Positions 20,463-32,000 of a stretch of DNA of 64,000 nt are shown piece after piece. Below the pieces are notes generated by a model. It was not told where the DNA came from. It was given only the letters and a program-made list of their open reading frames with translations, and did not search any database. Position 1 is the stretch's first letter, and each line of letters opens with the position of its first letter. The translations under genes and the position numbers were made by a program. The stretch comes from Phytophthora hibernalis (lineage: Eukaryota > Oomycota > Peronosporomycetes > Peronosporales > Peronosporaceae), in assembly GCA_012656075.1 (NCBI GenBank), contig JAAKBF010000390.1:682001-746000 (forward strand), written 5' to 3'.

Positions 20463-23358
20463 ATGGATGTGCTGCTCGAGTCGGCGGCCTCCGCATCCGC
20501 GAGCTTCGACGCCTTCGCGTGGGTGGAGGAGGCGCTGACCTCCCACTCAGGCGACGGGTCTTCTCTCTCTCCTCTCGTTCCTCAACTAGCGCTACGTTCA
20601 CAGTCCTTAGCTCAGTCTCTACACGCGTCTCTGCAGCACGTTTCACTCTCAGCTCCTGCGCTTCAAACGCGGCTTCAGACGCTTCAACAGGCCGCCACAC
20701 CCCTCGCCCGACGTCTGGACGCTGTACACGAGGTCTGCGCATCATCCGCCTCTTCCGCTTCCTCAGGCCACGACCTGCGCCACCTCGTGACGCTGCACGA
20801 GGCCAAGCGCAGGCTGCAGAGCTGCTCACAGGCGCTCGTGGAGGCCGCACGCTGGGGACGCAACGTCCGCGCGTGTTTCGCGGCCGTGGAGGACCCGACA
20901 CTGCTGTCGCAGGCGCTGAAGCTCAAGAACAGGTCCGACAACGACGCACACGACTTGGCCGACCGCGTGCGAGAGATGCAGACGAGTCTGGACGTGCTGA
21001 AAGATCTTCCTGGAGCCTGGGACCGCACGCAGACTATGGAGAGACTCTGTGCTCAGATTGAGGCGGCAGTGCAGCCACGACTCGCCACGAGGCTGAGAGA
21101 GGACGACCTGGGGGACGTCGCACCGCTTAGATGGTGTCTTGATGTGCTGGACAGTGTGGGGAGAGGTCATTTGTTGAGAGAGGAGTTCTGTCGGTCAAGA
21201 CCGGCGCACGTGCATCGTGTGTGGTACGCATTCAGTGTGGTGCTGGACGAGAAAGAGGAAGGAAGGAACGCATTTACAGGTTGGCTGGAAAATTTCTATG
21301 GAGATGTGTTGAGGATGCTGCTGCGTGAGAGTCGCAACGCACGAGAGCTCTTTTGGATCTGAGATGCTGGTTACTGTACTGCTTGCACTGTTGCACAACA
21401 CGCTTGAGCCGCTGACCAAGTCGTTCCGAGACCGCCTGGTGCCCTCAGGATGCGACTTTCGTCTTGACTGGTTGTTGGGCTGTTTCCACGCAACTTGCAC
21501 ATTTGCTGGTCAGCTGGTGCAGCTGTTCCGGTCATTGGAAAATGAACTTGGCGTGACTTTAGCGAAAAATGAGGATACGGCTGCGAGTGTTGAAGGGATT
21601 TTACGCGTTGTTTTCGAGCCGTATCGGCTGTACTTCACAGAGTACACGCGATATACTAGCGAGGCGCTAACAGATGCGTTGCTCCGTCTTGTGCCTGTGT
21701 TTAACGTCAAAAAGGATGAAGACATGAGTGGAGAAGGGTACGCAGAGGCAGACCGAGACGCAATAGATGCTGTGCCACTCGAGGATTTCTCCCAACGCCT
21801 TGAAGAAGCATCCGAAGCAGCGTGGGCACGTGTGGACGAGAGCTTGCAACAGTGCTACGAGTTCACGGGTGGAGCTGCATTCCCGAAGCTGTGGAAGCCG
21901 TTGGTGCTGCTGTGCAGCAGTTCACACTGGCCTTGAGCGCAACAATGCCTGCCATTCGCAAGTACTGTAAAGCAGAGCCTGCCTCTCGGCCTGACGGAAC
22001 AGCTGGAGGATCATTGGTAGCTTCGCCTGACTGGAGTCAATTCCATGCATCCCTCGCACTCTTGAAGTCATGTGGCACTCTGGAAACCCAACTCTGTGCT
22101 GTCGATGGTCGGATACGCGTGCGGATGCGTGAGCAACTGGCCCAGTTTTTCGGTGAGGTGTCGGGATCTTCGTCACCGCGGAGCCACCGTAAGAAAAGCC
22201 ATGATGGCATGAACATCACACTGGCGGACCTTGTAGACCCGACGAAGCTCGTAGCAGCAGTGTCAAAGTCGTGGCTTCATGATGAAGATCCAACTCGTCA
22301 GTCGCAATTTCATCAGTTCGAAATGGAGTTGCTGGATCACTTCACAGGGACGCCAGGCTTTGATGCTACGACATCTCGCTATCCTACGGCAACGGTAGGC
22401 TTGTGTACCCTTTCTTTCAACCGCATTGTGTATGTCGCGCTAGTGCCTAATCCAGCAATGTGTACCGTTGTAAATCGATGTAGCTACTGGACGAAGCTCA
22501 ACGCGCTGTACGTTCATGGACGAAAGAGGCACAGCTTTTTACGTACGATACAGTTTTCCTGCCCATTGCACGCGTATTGGAGACACTGCCTGCGAACGAG
22601 GTACACCAACGGCGCACAGCCTGGTTTGCTCATTGTTAAACGTAAGTGCTAATGTGTTGCTGCTTGTAGAATTGGCGCAAGATGCCAGACGCATCCCTGG
22701 GAGATTTGCCGACCTTCAGCATGCTTCCTCAAGACTACATCACCATGGTAGCCGATCTCTTGCTGTCACTTCTGCCTCAACTTGAGCCGTTTGCAGAAAG
22801 TAGCAGTCTCGCGAACACCTTTGTAGCTTCACGAGGTGCACAGGAAATCTGTGTACAAGCGGAGTGGACTCGTCTTGGTCAAATTCTGCACTTGACACCA
22901 CCTGAACTTGCGACGTGTCAGCGGATTTTGGCTCGGAAGGAAAGCCTGCAGCTACTGAGCCAGCGCCAACGGCAACGGAGTTTGTCGATTTGTGGACTGC
23001 AGCAGTGGCTAGCGGTACGCTAGCTGCATTCTTGCGCACAGTGTGCTCCATTTCAATGCTATCAGAAATGGGTGCACAGCAGTTGGCTGCGGACCTGGGA
23101 TATTTCCACAATGTATTGAGTGCTGTGGGTGAAGAGGGCAATTTCATCGTGGATGACCTGCGTCGCGCGCTGGAAATGGACCTACAGGCGCATATTCAGC
23201 ACGTGGAAGAGCTACGAGCTGATCATGACAGTCCCGAGAACCAGTCGCTCGGTAAAATCAACGATTGCGTAGCCGCCATGCGCAAACGTGCACTTGAACC
23301 GCCTCGGCGACAATCTACCGCCAGTACTGGCTCGGCGACACCCTCGCAGCTGAATTAG
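20463..23358 (+). CDS. Conserved oligomeric Golgi complex subunit 7 (COG7)
   Basis: N terminus MDVLLESAASAS...FDAFAWVEEAL and the following heptad-rich region match the COG7 pattern, as does the C-terminal region (LPQDYITMVADLLLSLLPQLEPF, QQLAADLGYFHNVLSAVG). COG is an eight-subunit tether for retrograde intra-Golgi vesicles; COG7 is in lobe B. The length of about 770 residues agrees with the family. Indels break the frame near 21332, 21885 (a missing G), 22640 and 22910. An intron is at 22395-22483 (GTAGGC...GTAG), after which LLDEAQRAVRSWTKEA continues the protein. A second GTAAGT...GTAG segment at 22642-22669 is only 28 nt, too short for a normal intron, and may reflect another error. Confidence 0.8.
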
Positions 23359-23489
23359 CTGCTCGAAGCATGTTTGCGATACAAGTGCTTTAAGTGAGAT
23401 GTCTAAAACGAGTGATGCAGAAAAATAGCTGCGCTTCGGCCACGCATTTTCTCTCTTTGTTGGAACGTTTGCATTGCGAACAGCGGCGA

Positions 23490-23842
23490 TGGCCTCCATC
23501 TACTTTTGCTACAACGAGCTACTTCGACAAAGTGCTGACCAAGCAGTCGCGAACCGCAAAAACCTCCACTGGACTATGCATGAAGACTGCTCCGGCAAGG
23601 ACGGCCAGCAGAAACAAGATGGATCAAGACGGAAACAAGGAGAGAGTGACCCGGCCGAAAAGTGCAAGCCGAATGAGAACCAGGACGAAGACAGCGCGTT
23701 GAGAATGACATTCACGAAGCAAGCAGATGTCGAAGCCGCACTTGCAGCGCTTCAGCCTCGTATGAACCGACTCGTCTACCTCCAGCCGTCTGCGGCGCCA
23801 AACCTGGACGTTCTTGCGCGATCTCTCGGTCCCAAGCTGTAG
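23490..23842 (+). CDS. Small hypothetical protein
   Basis: 117 codons from MASIYFCYNELLRQ to SLGPKL, 130 bp after COG7 on the same strand. Central part highly charged (Lys, Asp, Glu, Gln), C terminus more ordered (FTKQADVEAALAALQPRMNRLVYLQ). I recognise no family. The intact frame and protein-like C terminus argue for a real gene; the short upstream gap would also allow it to be a separate exon of something larger. Confidence 0.4.
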
Positions 23843-23955
23843 CTCTGCTAGCTCCCATGCGCGTAGTTTAATGCGCTTGGCAATCACTAAGAAAAACAAT
23901 TGCTGGCACATACTGTAGTACATAATTCAATACTCACCGTAGAATGAGGTGACAC

Positions 23956-25488
23956 TTACGACCTGTCGGTGCTGGATCCGCTACTCAGCGACTTGGATGA
24001 GAAGAATCGACGCTGGCGCAGTAGCACCTGCCACATTTTGTCTAGTGACGTTTTGCGCATCATGGGTCTGTCACCTGCAGCATTGACATCTCTGCCTACA
24101 CCAGCCCGAGACCTGTTTTCACCAGGGTCTGCAACAACATCTTCGTCATCACTATTGTTGCCTCCCATCGCCAGGCTGGCCAGACGCATGTAGCAATCAG
24201 CGCTAGGGCGTTCCTGCTGTGTTTCCTCGTCTAGTATGAGCGGATTGCCATGCGTGGACAAGAACGACGGCCGCGCTTCCTCTACTTCTGCCTCCACCTC
24301 GAGCGTGTCTCGTTTCATCACGACCCCACCACCTAGACTACTTCGCGTGCCGTCCAGGCTCGTCAGTGTGCTGTCCCCACTCTGAGGTACACATCCTGCT
24401 TCACCCTGGTCGTGCCCTTCAATCAGCACATTGAGGTCGAACTCGTCGACGCCGACGGCCGGTACGCGACTGCAGCCACTTCTTCAGTATATCGCATGTT
24501 GAACAAATCGTGCTGCATGAGCATATCAGCGCTCCAGCTCACTGCAGGCGCTACTTCTCCATTCAGCCACGGGTGCGTCACCACCTCGTCAATGCTCATG
24601 GCAGCATCCGGGTCCTTCTCCAGCAGTCGACGCAGCAGGTCCCTGGCTGCTCTACTAAGCAGCGCGCCTCCTCAGGGAACGTCAAATTATCCTGCAGTAC
24701 TCGTCGCTCAATGTCCGCCACATTATCACCGTCACCGTCGAACGGGAAGCAGCCACACAGCATCACGTAGAGCGTGACGCCCAGCGCCCAGACGTCCAGT
24801 TGCTGGGCCTCTCTCCAGTTGGTCACCAGTCGGTCCTCCGGCGTCCTCTTGCGTCTCAACAGAAAAGGAGGCAGGAACTTGACGTGGTGCACGTCGTCCC
24901 ACAGGAAACCCCTTGTTCTAGGACGGCAGCGTAGCGTGAGCGACCGCCACGGGGCCGCGCGCCCGAAGGCGGCGAGCAACACACGCGCCTCCGGCTCGTC
25001 GTCACTGAACAGCAGGTGCTCGGGCCGCACTTCTCCGTGGACAACACCTCTTTCATGCAGGAACTGTAGTCCCTGGGCCGCCTGCTGCAGCGCGTGGCTG
25101 GCGTCTCTCTCCGAGCGCAACTTGGACAACACGTCGCCGCCTCTCGCCAGCTCGAAGGCCAACTCGACGCGGTCGCCCACAGCCTGCACCTGATACAGCG
25201 TCAAAAGGTTCTGGTGGCCACGCGCCAGCTGCAGCACGCGCACTTTTGACGCAGTCGGCGGCGCGTGGCGCGTTGGCGTAATAGTCGTCGGTCCAGCACT
25301 TTGAGGGCTACGAGCTCCTGTGTGAGGCGGTGGCGAGCTGTATAGAGCCCCGGACGAGGCCTGGATTGGGACACGCAGAGAGAAGACGCAGACGGAGACG
25401 ATAAGGGTCGCAGATCCACCCAGTTGCTCGCAGGGGCCACGTCCGAGAGGCGGCATGAGCAACCGGCGCACGAGCCGAACCACAGCAT
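23956..25488 (-). CDS. CAMK-like pseudokinase
   Basis: Kinase-fold protein read from the ATG at 25488 (an upstream in-frame ATG at 25605 is possible). N-lobe: GLYTARHRLTQELVALKVLD retains the ATP-binding VALK lysine. C-lobe: the catalytic loop reads VVHGEVRPEHLLF instead of HRDLKPEN, and the DFG site reads AAFGRA, so the catalytic Asp and the metal-binding Asp are both missing. The rest of the fold is well kept (DVWALGVTLYVMLCGCFPF, RDLLRRLLEKDP, HPWLN), like CAMK kinases. A Ser/Glu-rich regulatory tail follows (24429 to 23956). Indels near 25225, 24665 and 24435 split the frame. Likely a scaffold or allosteric partner rather than an enzyme. Confidence 0.75.
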
Positions 25489-25653
25489 GACGAACGGGAA
25501 TATAAAGCCGGTTGATGGGACAGGCTTAAAGTTTTCGGAATTAAGAGGGATTAATGTTGAAGTCGGGTTAGTTAACGTTATTAGTAGTAGTTTTTCATTT
25601 GACATTTTCTATGATATCTCGGGATAAACTTACACGACATTGATATTTTAATG

Positions 25654-25697
25654 AATAATAGCTACAGTAATATTAAAATATTACTGTAGCTATTATT
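25654..25697. repeat. 44-bp near-perfect palindrome
   Basis: Arms 25654-25674 and 25677-25697 are exact reverse complements (AATAATAGCTACAGTAATATT) around a 2-nt centre. It lies ~165 bp upstream of the pseudokinase start and ~70 bp outside the left end of the Harbinger element. Partial pairing continues outward (TTAATG...CATTAA). Could be a foldback MITE remnant or cruciform-forming site. Confidence 0.85.
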
Positions 25698-25767
25698 AAT
25701 ACATTAAGCTCATGCAAGTGGTACAAAAACGAGTCAACTGAAACTTAATATTTGTGGAGGATCCTAA

Positions 25768-25784
25768 GGCCGTGTTCGCGATGG
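25768..25784 (+). repeat. Left terminal inverted repeat of the Harbinger element
   Basis: GGCCGTGTTCGCGATGG, preceded by TAA. The GGCC start and 3-bp TAA duplication are standard for the superfamily. Confidence 0.88.
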
Positions 25785-26069
25785 GTATATAACGAAGTTC
25801 TCTGAGAGAAAATGGCGTTTCGAGGCAAAATGAAGGTCGCGAACACGAAATCTGCGAGATGATGTTTTCGCACTAGAACGCCATTATCTGCGTCATCCTG
25901 GAAGTCGACCCCCGATTTCCAGAGAATGAAGCAGGCTGTTCTAATACAGAGTGCTATTATAAGGTGTTGTTTCCTTTTGGCACAGACTGATCGGCACTTC
26001 CGCCGTCGCCAGACGGGTTTCAGTCTTCTTTTCACCTTCGTCTGCAGCAAGCTCAGCCGTCGCCAGAAC

Positions 26070-29000
26070 ATGACTATGACGAAGCAGGCGTCCATTGCAA
26101 AGAAGAAGGCAGCTAAGATCGGCTCGAAGAAATCCAAGGGCTCTGGGAAGAAGCCCTCCGTGATAACAGATCAGCGCCGAGCGTCGTGGGCCGTGTACGA
26201 GAAGTTCAACCTGCTTGATCTGTACGCGAAGGCTCGCGGCAACCCCTCGCTCACAACGGACAATGGGATGAAAACAAAGGATTGGAGGGACCTGGTTGAT
26301 GCGCTGAACGTGAAGTACAAGCGAACACTTGAAAAAGGTGACGTTGGTTGTTGATGTCGTGTAGGATCACGCAGAAATTCTCACTACCAAATGGTATGAG
26401 CCCACCAACAACACTCGCTTCTCCTTGTCAGATCAACGAGCGTTGGATCAAACCTGAAGACCAGGAACGATTCCTTACGCCGGGTTGGATGTGAACCCTC
26501 TGTACACCTAGGTTGTATTAGGCCAACCCAATAATCTGCACCACTAGCCACGAGCGAGGGCTAGTATGCAATATTGCGCTTTCGCGCGAACCCCCAGTCC
26601 CTCAGAAGGAAGGGTAAGCCTAATACGGGTTTGCCGAGGTAAGACCTCGGCGGGTAGTAAAATATGTATGGAACACTCGGTTCCACTATAATGTATGGTG
26701 AACGACGCTTCTCGTCGCTCCCAACACTCGGCCACTCTAATCTCTTGGACTGACCAGCAACAAACTCTCGGTTCAATGTACCTTAGGCTCGCTGACCAGC
26801 ATCCCATAAACCGAGCGTATCCAGACCCTAAGATAAGCTAGCTAGACTTACCGAAGACGGACTTGACCCTTGGTGACTTGGGGGAAGACTGCTGATTTAT
26901 TTCTGTTGATCTATGGCTCTGAGAGCCTCTGTAGTCAATCCTATAGCTAGTCCTATATCTAAATACAAATATCCAGTGTGAACCGGTCCCCGTATGTAAT
27001 CGTGTACCCGGCTCTATAAGACCGAGGGTACGAAACTGAAATGGGTACAAACGAGGGTTCGTACCCTCGGCCGGAATTTATTATACCCGACCGAGGCCTC
27101 GGTCACTAAACTATCGTGGTCACTGTGGTGCGGGGAATGTAATCTGCCAATCAGGGCACGCCGGTCACTTTCCTTCAGCAGGGGCAACCTTGCCGACTGG
27201 CGACCGAGCGCCCCAAACTCAACACCACAACTGCCCCCGCCTCGACGCAAGCTTCCACCAGTAGTGCGCGTCGTGGTGCTTCTCATCTTCGCATCATGGC
27301 TCATCCGTCACGTTTTCTCGAGGACGCCACCGCCGCCGCTCTTCGTGCCATCACTCCGGGCGACAACGTAGGCTGCTCTATCTTCATCACATCAACATCC
27401 GCCACTCCTACTAACTCTTCCTTCCATCTTCCTTCAATACCACAGGCCTAACCACCGGAGCCTGCTGATGCTCCTGCCGACGTTCCCGGCCCTGGCGAGT
27501 CTTCGGTACCGACTCCTCAACGTCCCGCCGGCTGATGATGGCGCAGCCGAAGGTTCACCGCTTCGCACGCCTCCGTCATCTCTAGAAGCTTCGCCTGTTC
27601 TGGCATACCTGCTGCGCGGTACTCCCGCGGCGGTCTCCGGACCCTTAGGCGCCCGAGGCACTCGTCTTGTCTCGGTCGGGTGTCAGACAGACACCTCTGG
27701 TGTCACTCCCTTTGCTTCGACCGAGCCTTTGGTCTCTGCTCTGGTCGAGCAGCGTCTCTTCCAATTGGGTCAGCTCGTGGTTGGTGTGGCCCGTCAGCGT
27801 CCTCGGCGAGTCGATTCATCGCTCGACAGCCGGATGGAGCAAGCCACAGACCTCGGTGAGGTTCTGAATGCTGCTGTGGCTCTCGCCCAACTTCCGCCGG
27901 GTGAGGCTGAGCTCGTCGTCGACCTTCGTAACGAGGTGGGGAACTCAAGGCTCGGCTCGCTGACACCGAGGACCGCCTCCAAGCAGAAACGCGAGAACGT
28001 GAGCAGTTCGAGCGCTTCAGCACCAAGCTGCCAGCGACGAGAGTCGTACTCGTGACTCTCTGGACAGCCTTCGTCAGTCTTACATCGCTCTCAAGGACGA
28101 GCATGAACAGGCGGCCGCGCACCTGCGTCAGGCCAACGATGCCATCGCCGACCACGACCGCATCGTGGGACTCTGGGCCGCTCGCGCGACCACGGCCGAG
28201 GCCTCGGTGACGTCGACGCAACGTCTCCTCCACCAGGACCGTGAACATTTCAAGGCTGGCTTGGTGGCCTATACTGAGCAGGTGGCCAAGCATAGAGCTG
28301 TTCTCGAGGCGTCCGACCAAGCCTCGGTCGGTGCCGTTTCTCCACAAGTCCAAGCTCTCGAAGCTCCGGTCGCGAGCTTGAAGCGATCAAACTCTATTCT
28401 TCGTCGCCAAGCCGCTCTCCACGAACTCGATGTTGACACGTTGGTGCTTGCTTCTGCTGGTAAGCTCTGCTCTTCTCCTCTTACCCCAACGGTATTTCTA
28501 AGCTCTTCTTTCCCTCGTTCAGGTATTACGGCGGACGACATCGACTGGGAATTGCTCGGACTCTCTCCTCCGAGCATCACTTCGAAGCGCCGTCGGAGTG
28601 CGTCGTCGGAGAGCTCGGAGGACAGTGACCAAGAGCCTAAGGCCTCGGACCCGGTACCGAAACCTTCCGTCGGCTGCGGGTGATGCCTTCGAGGATTCGG
28701 ACGATCTGCCGCTCATTCCGTCGGTATCCCAGCGTCGAAGGAATCGGCGCAAGCGTCTCCAGTAGCAAGCAAGCATCTCCGCCGCCGGCGACGCCGGCGC
28801 ATCCCCACACGTTCCATCGGGGCCGCCAAAGTCGACCCTTCCGGCTAGCAAGCGGTTGGGTCGTCCCTCGAAGCGTTTGGGTACCCCAGCGCACGGACAC
28901 GTGCCCAAACCTTCGGTCAGTATTCCACCGCCTCTCCAGGCGTCTGGGCTTCCTGCGGGATCGCCACCGAGCTCCTAGGTCAGTTCATCGCCGGAGTTGC

Positions 29001-32000
29001 CTACGCCATCGCCTCCAGCAGGGTCTCCACCGAGTCCTCCGCCTGGGTTTCCACCGAGTCCTCCGCCTGGATCTCCACCGAGTCCTCCGCCTGGATCTCC
29101 ACCGGCCTCCGGACCCTCGGTGCCATCGACCCCGGCCGAAGTCATTGACTTGTCGGGCGATGAGGTAGATACCGATCCTCGGACGGACAGGATCCTCGCT
29201 TATGGATCGTTTTCCTCAGCTGTCACTTCGCCGGCTCGTTGTGATGGTCGGCCCACCCGCGGCGCGTCGGTATTGGCTACTTTGCGATCCCAGAGGGAAC
29301 TGGAGACTCTGGAGGCGTCCGATGACTTCATCATCGGCTCCCCGTCATCGCCCGAGTTCTCTCCGACCTCGGGGTCGCCGAAGGTTTGGGCGGAGCTGGA
29401 ACAGTAGGTGCCGGGGTCGCCGCCACCAGTGTCATCGGCCTCGGTCGTGACTCCGCCGACTCCGTCGGTCTCGACTCCGCTTACTCCGACTCCACCGAGC
29501 GTGCCGGCTGTTCCTGTACCGCAGCTGGTCTCCGCGTCTACACCGTCGTCGGGTGGAGTACTGACCACCTCCTCGGTCACGATGCTCGTGACCTCGGTGG
29601 CGGTGCCTACTCCGGTTCCTGCTATCGTAGTGACATCGACTCCTGCTGGATCGATTGCAGGGCCCACCGATGGTTCAACTCCCCAGCGGCTGCCCCCAAG
29701 GGCATACACCGAGGTCTCCGACGGTCGCGACGGCTACGCTTTCCACTGTTCCTGGTACCGACCCATGCACGTTCGCGCCGGCAGTGCCTGCTGCACCGGG
29801 ACACCGTCACAGCGCCTCGCCCTGATGGCTGGCCCGTACCTACTGCCTGGATTCACTGCTCCGGGTGCCCAAGAGGCTTGGTGTCAAATCCACAACAGCA
29901 GCCTGACTCCACCCATTGCTCGCGGTGTTGAGTCCCCGTGCTCAGTGGCTGGCATCCAAGCCATAGCAGATTGGGTTAATCCTAATCACCCGAGGCAGCA
30001 AGTGCTCTCGAAGTTGCCGGAGAACCCGTGTTGTTTCGCCATTGATCAGCACCTCCGGGCTCAAACCTTTCGACGCGTGCCACAGGATTAGCTCGGTTCG
30101 ACAAGATGTGGCGTCAATTCCAGGGCGTGTCCACCGACCGAGCCGAGAAAGCAGACCTCGGTCTGGCCTTATGGGAACGGCGCCACTGGGTCCAAGTCTC
30201 GGCTGTTGAAGCTTTCCTCCGGAGCATGGCTCAGAGGCTCGGTGATGACCCCTCGGTCACCTCATTACAAGCGGCATGGGCAGAGTACAACAAGGCTCGG
30301 AACCTCCGAGCGGATCGGTTGCGTCAGCAGATGGTGTATCGCTGTTGGGAGTGGTGCGTCGAGCGTACTGGCAAACCTCGTACAGCTCCGACCGAGTTCT
30401 TGTTGGAACCCAATTACGTCCAATACTCGTTAGAGGTGATTGAGTGGGCCCCCAAATCCGAGGATTGATCGGCGAGCTCGCGACACTGGATGCTCGTCAG
30501 CTATGGCGGAACTGTTGGGTGGAAGCGCCCTCCAGTCACCCCTTCAACACTACTTTCGCACCGTGCAATCCTCCGGTGCCGCTATTCGTGCCTCGTGGCA
30601 TGACCGAGGCGGAGGTGATTTCGGGCATCATGGTAGACTCGTCCTTGGCTCCAAGTTCAATCGTTGCTCCGTGGGTTCCTCAGGCTTCAGTTTCTGTTCC
30701 CCAGGACCAACGGATGATGAAGGTAAGGATGAAGGCCAAGCCGAGGACTCCGCTGCCCCTGCTGCTACTCCAACATCCTCCGGCGGGTCTGTGCCTGGCC
30801 AGACGTCGAACCTGGACGTGTTGGCTGATTTATCTTCCTCCACCGACATCTAAACCTCGATCTTGCGCTGTTGTGCTTCGTCGTTCATCCCTCTTGCTAA
30901 TCTCACATTGTCCGAGCACCATGGTTCGTTACCGTTCCACTTAATCCAAATCCATTTCAAGTTCGTTCACATCATATACACATATGCAGTTTAATGCGGT
31001 AGTCATCTTCATCTGACGCTACGGGCCGCATAATCCCCGCAGGCAGTTCATCTCGTCACTTCGCTGTCACAAACCGAGCCCCCGAGGAGACTTGGTCGCT
31101 CAGTGGTCAATGACTTCCATTCTGGTACAGTATCATTTTTCGTCTGCTTCCACGGTCTGTACCAACCACGTAGGCAGTTCAATCCTCGGTAGCGATTCGA
31201 GTTAGTCCTTGTCAGCCACCAGAACCATTTGGAGTCGTCGCTCGCTGCGTCGATCCCGCACATAGTCGTAGAGCACCCCGCCGCACGATAAGTTCGATGC
31301 TGGTTCCCAGGTAGGCTCGTTGTGGCCGATCCACTTCACCTTGAATTCTCTGACCGCGCGATCCGTGCTCGTTGTTAGCGGTGCTCGGTCGTCCAGAATA
31401 GCCTCTACTTCATATTCGCCTGCCACTCTATCAGGCTCCCAGCTATCTTCCGGTAAGAGCTCCTCGTCAAAATCAATCCTCGTATCCTCGGTCACCTCAG
31501 CTGTCAGCTGACTCCTCGGTCGGTCGCCATATTCGCTCACCGCCTTGAGCCTCGAGACATGCACCACTGGGTAGAACCGATAACCACTCTGATCCGGCAG
31601 TTCTAGTTCATATGCGAACTCTTCGACTTTTTCTTGATCCGGAATGGTCCGTGCCACCTGTGCTAGATCCTGGTTTCACGCGCTCCATGTAGAGCCACAC
31701 CCTGCTCCCAGGCTTGAATAGAGACCTCGGTGCTTCTTCAGTAGCTTCGGGAGACGCCCCAGTCTCTTCCTGCCCGGTGTCCGAGGCTTCGTTCCCGTCG
31801 GTTTCCGTCGTTGTCCCCTGCCTTTCGACCTCCAATGGTACCTCTGACCCGTCGCGATTCGGTGCTACTATGTTGTCGGTGTCACTCACTGGAATCCTCA
31901 GTACGGCTGCTGCTTCACGTCGGTTAAGCGACTCGTTGTGTTCGCGGGCTCTCCGTGCCTTCTCGACCTTCTGGTACTCCATCGCCATTTTCCATGCGAT

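Noticed and set aside
28460..28522. Second intron in the antisense ORF of element B
   Set aside because: Signals are acceptable (GTAAGC...TTCAG), but the 63-nt segment is in frame without stops, so the sequence cannot tell splicing from read-through; kept only as a note.
29021..29110. Possible CRISPR-like array from the regular 24-bp repeat
   Set aside because: The units are contiguous with no spacers and are in-frame coding repeats in eukaryotic DNA. No other array was seen.
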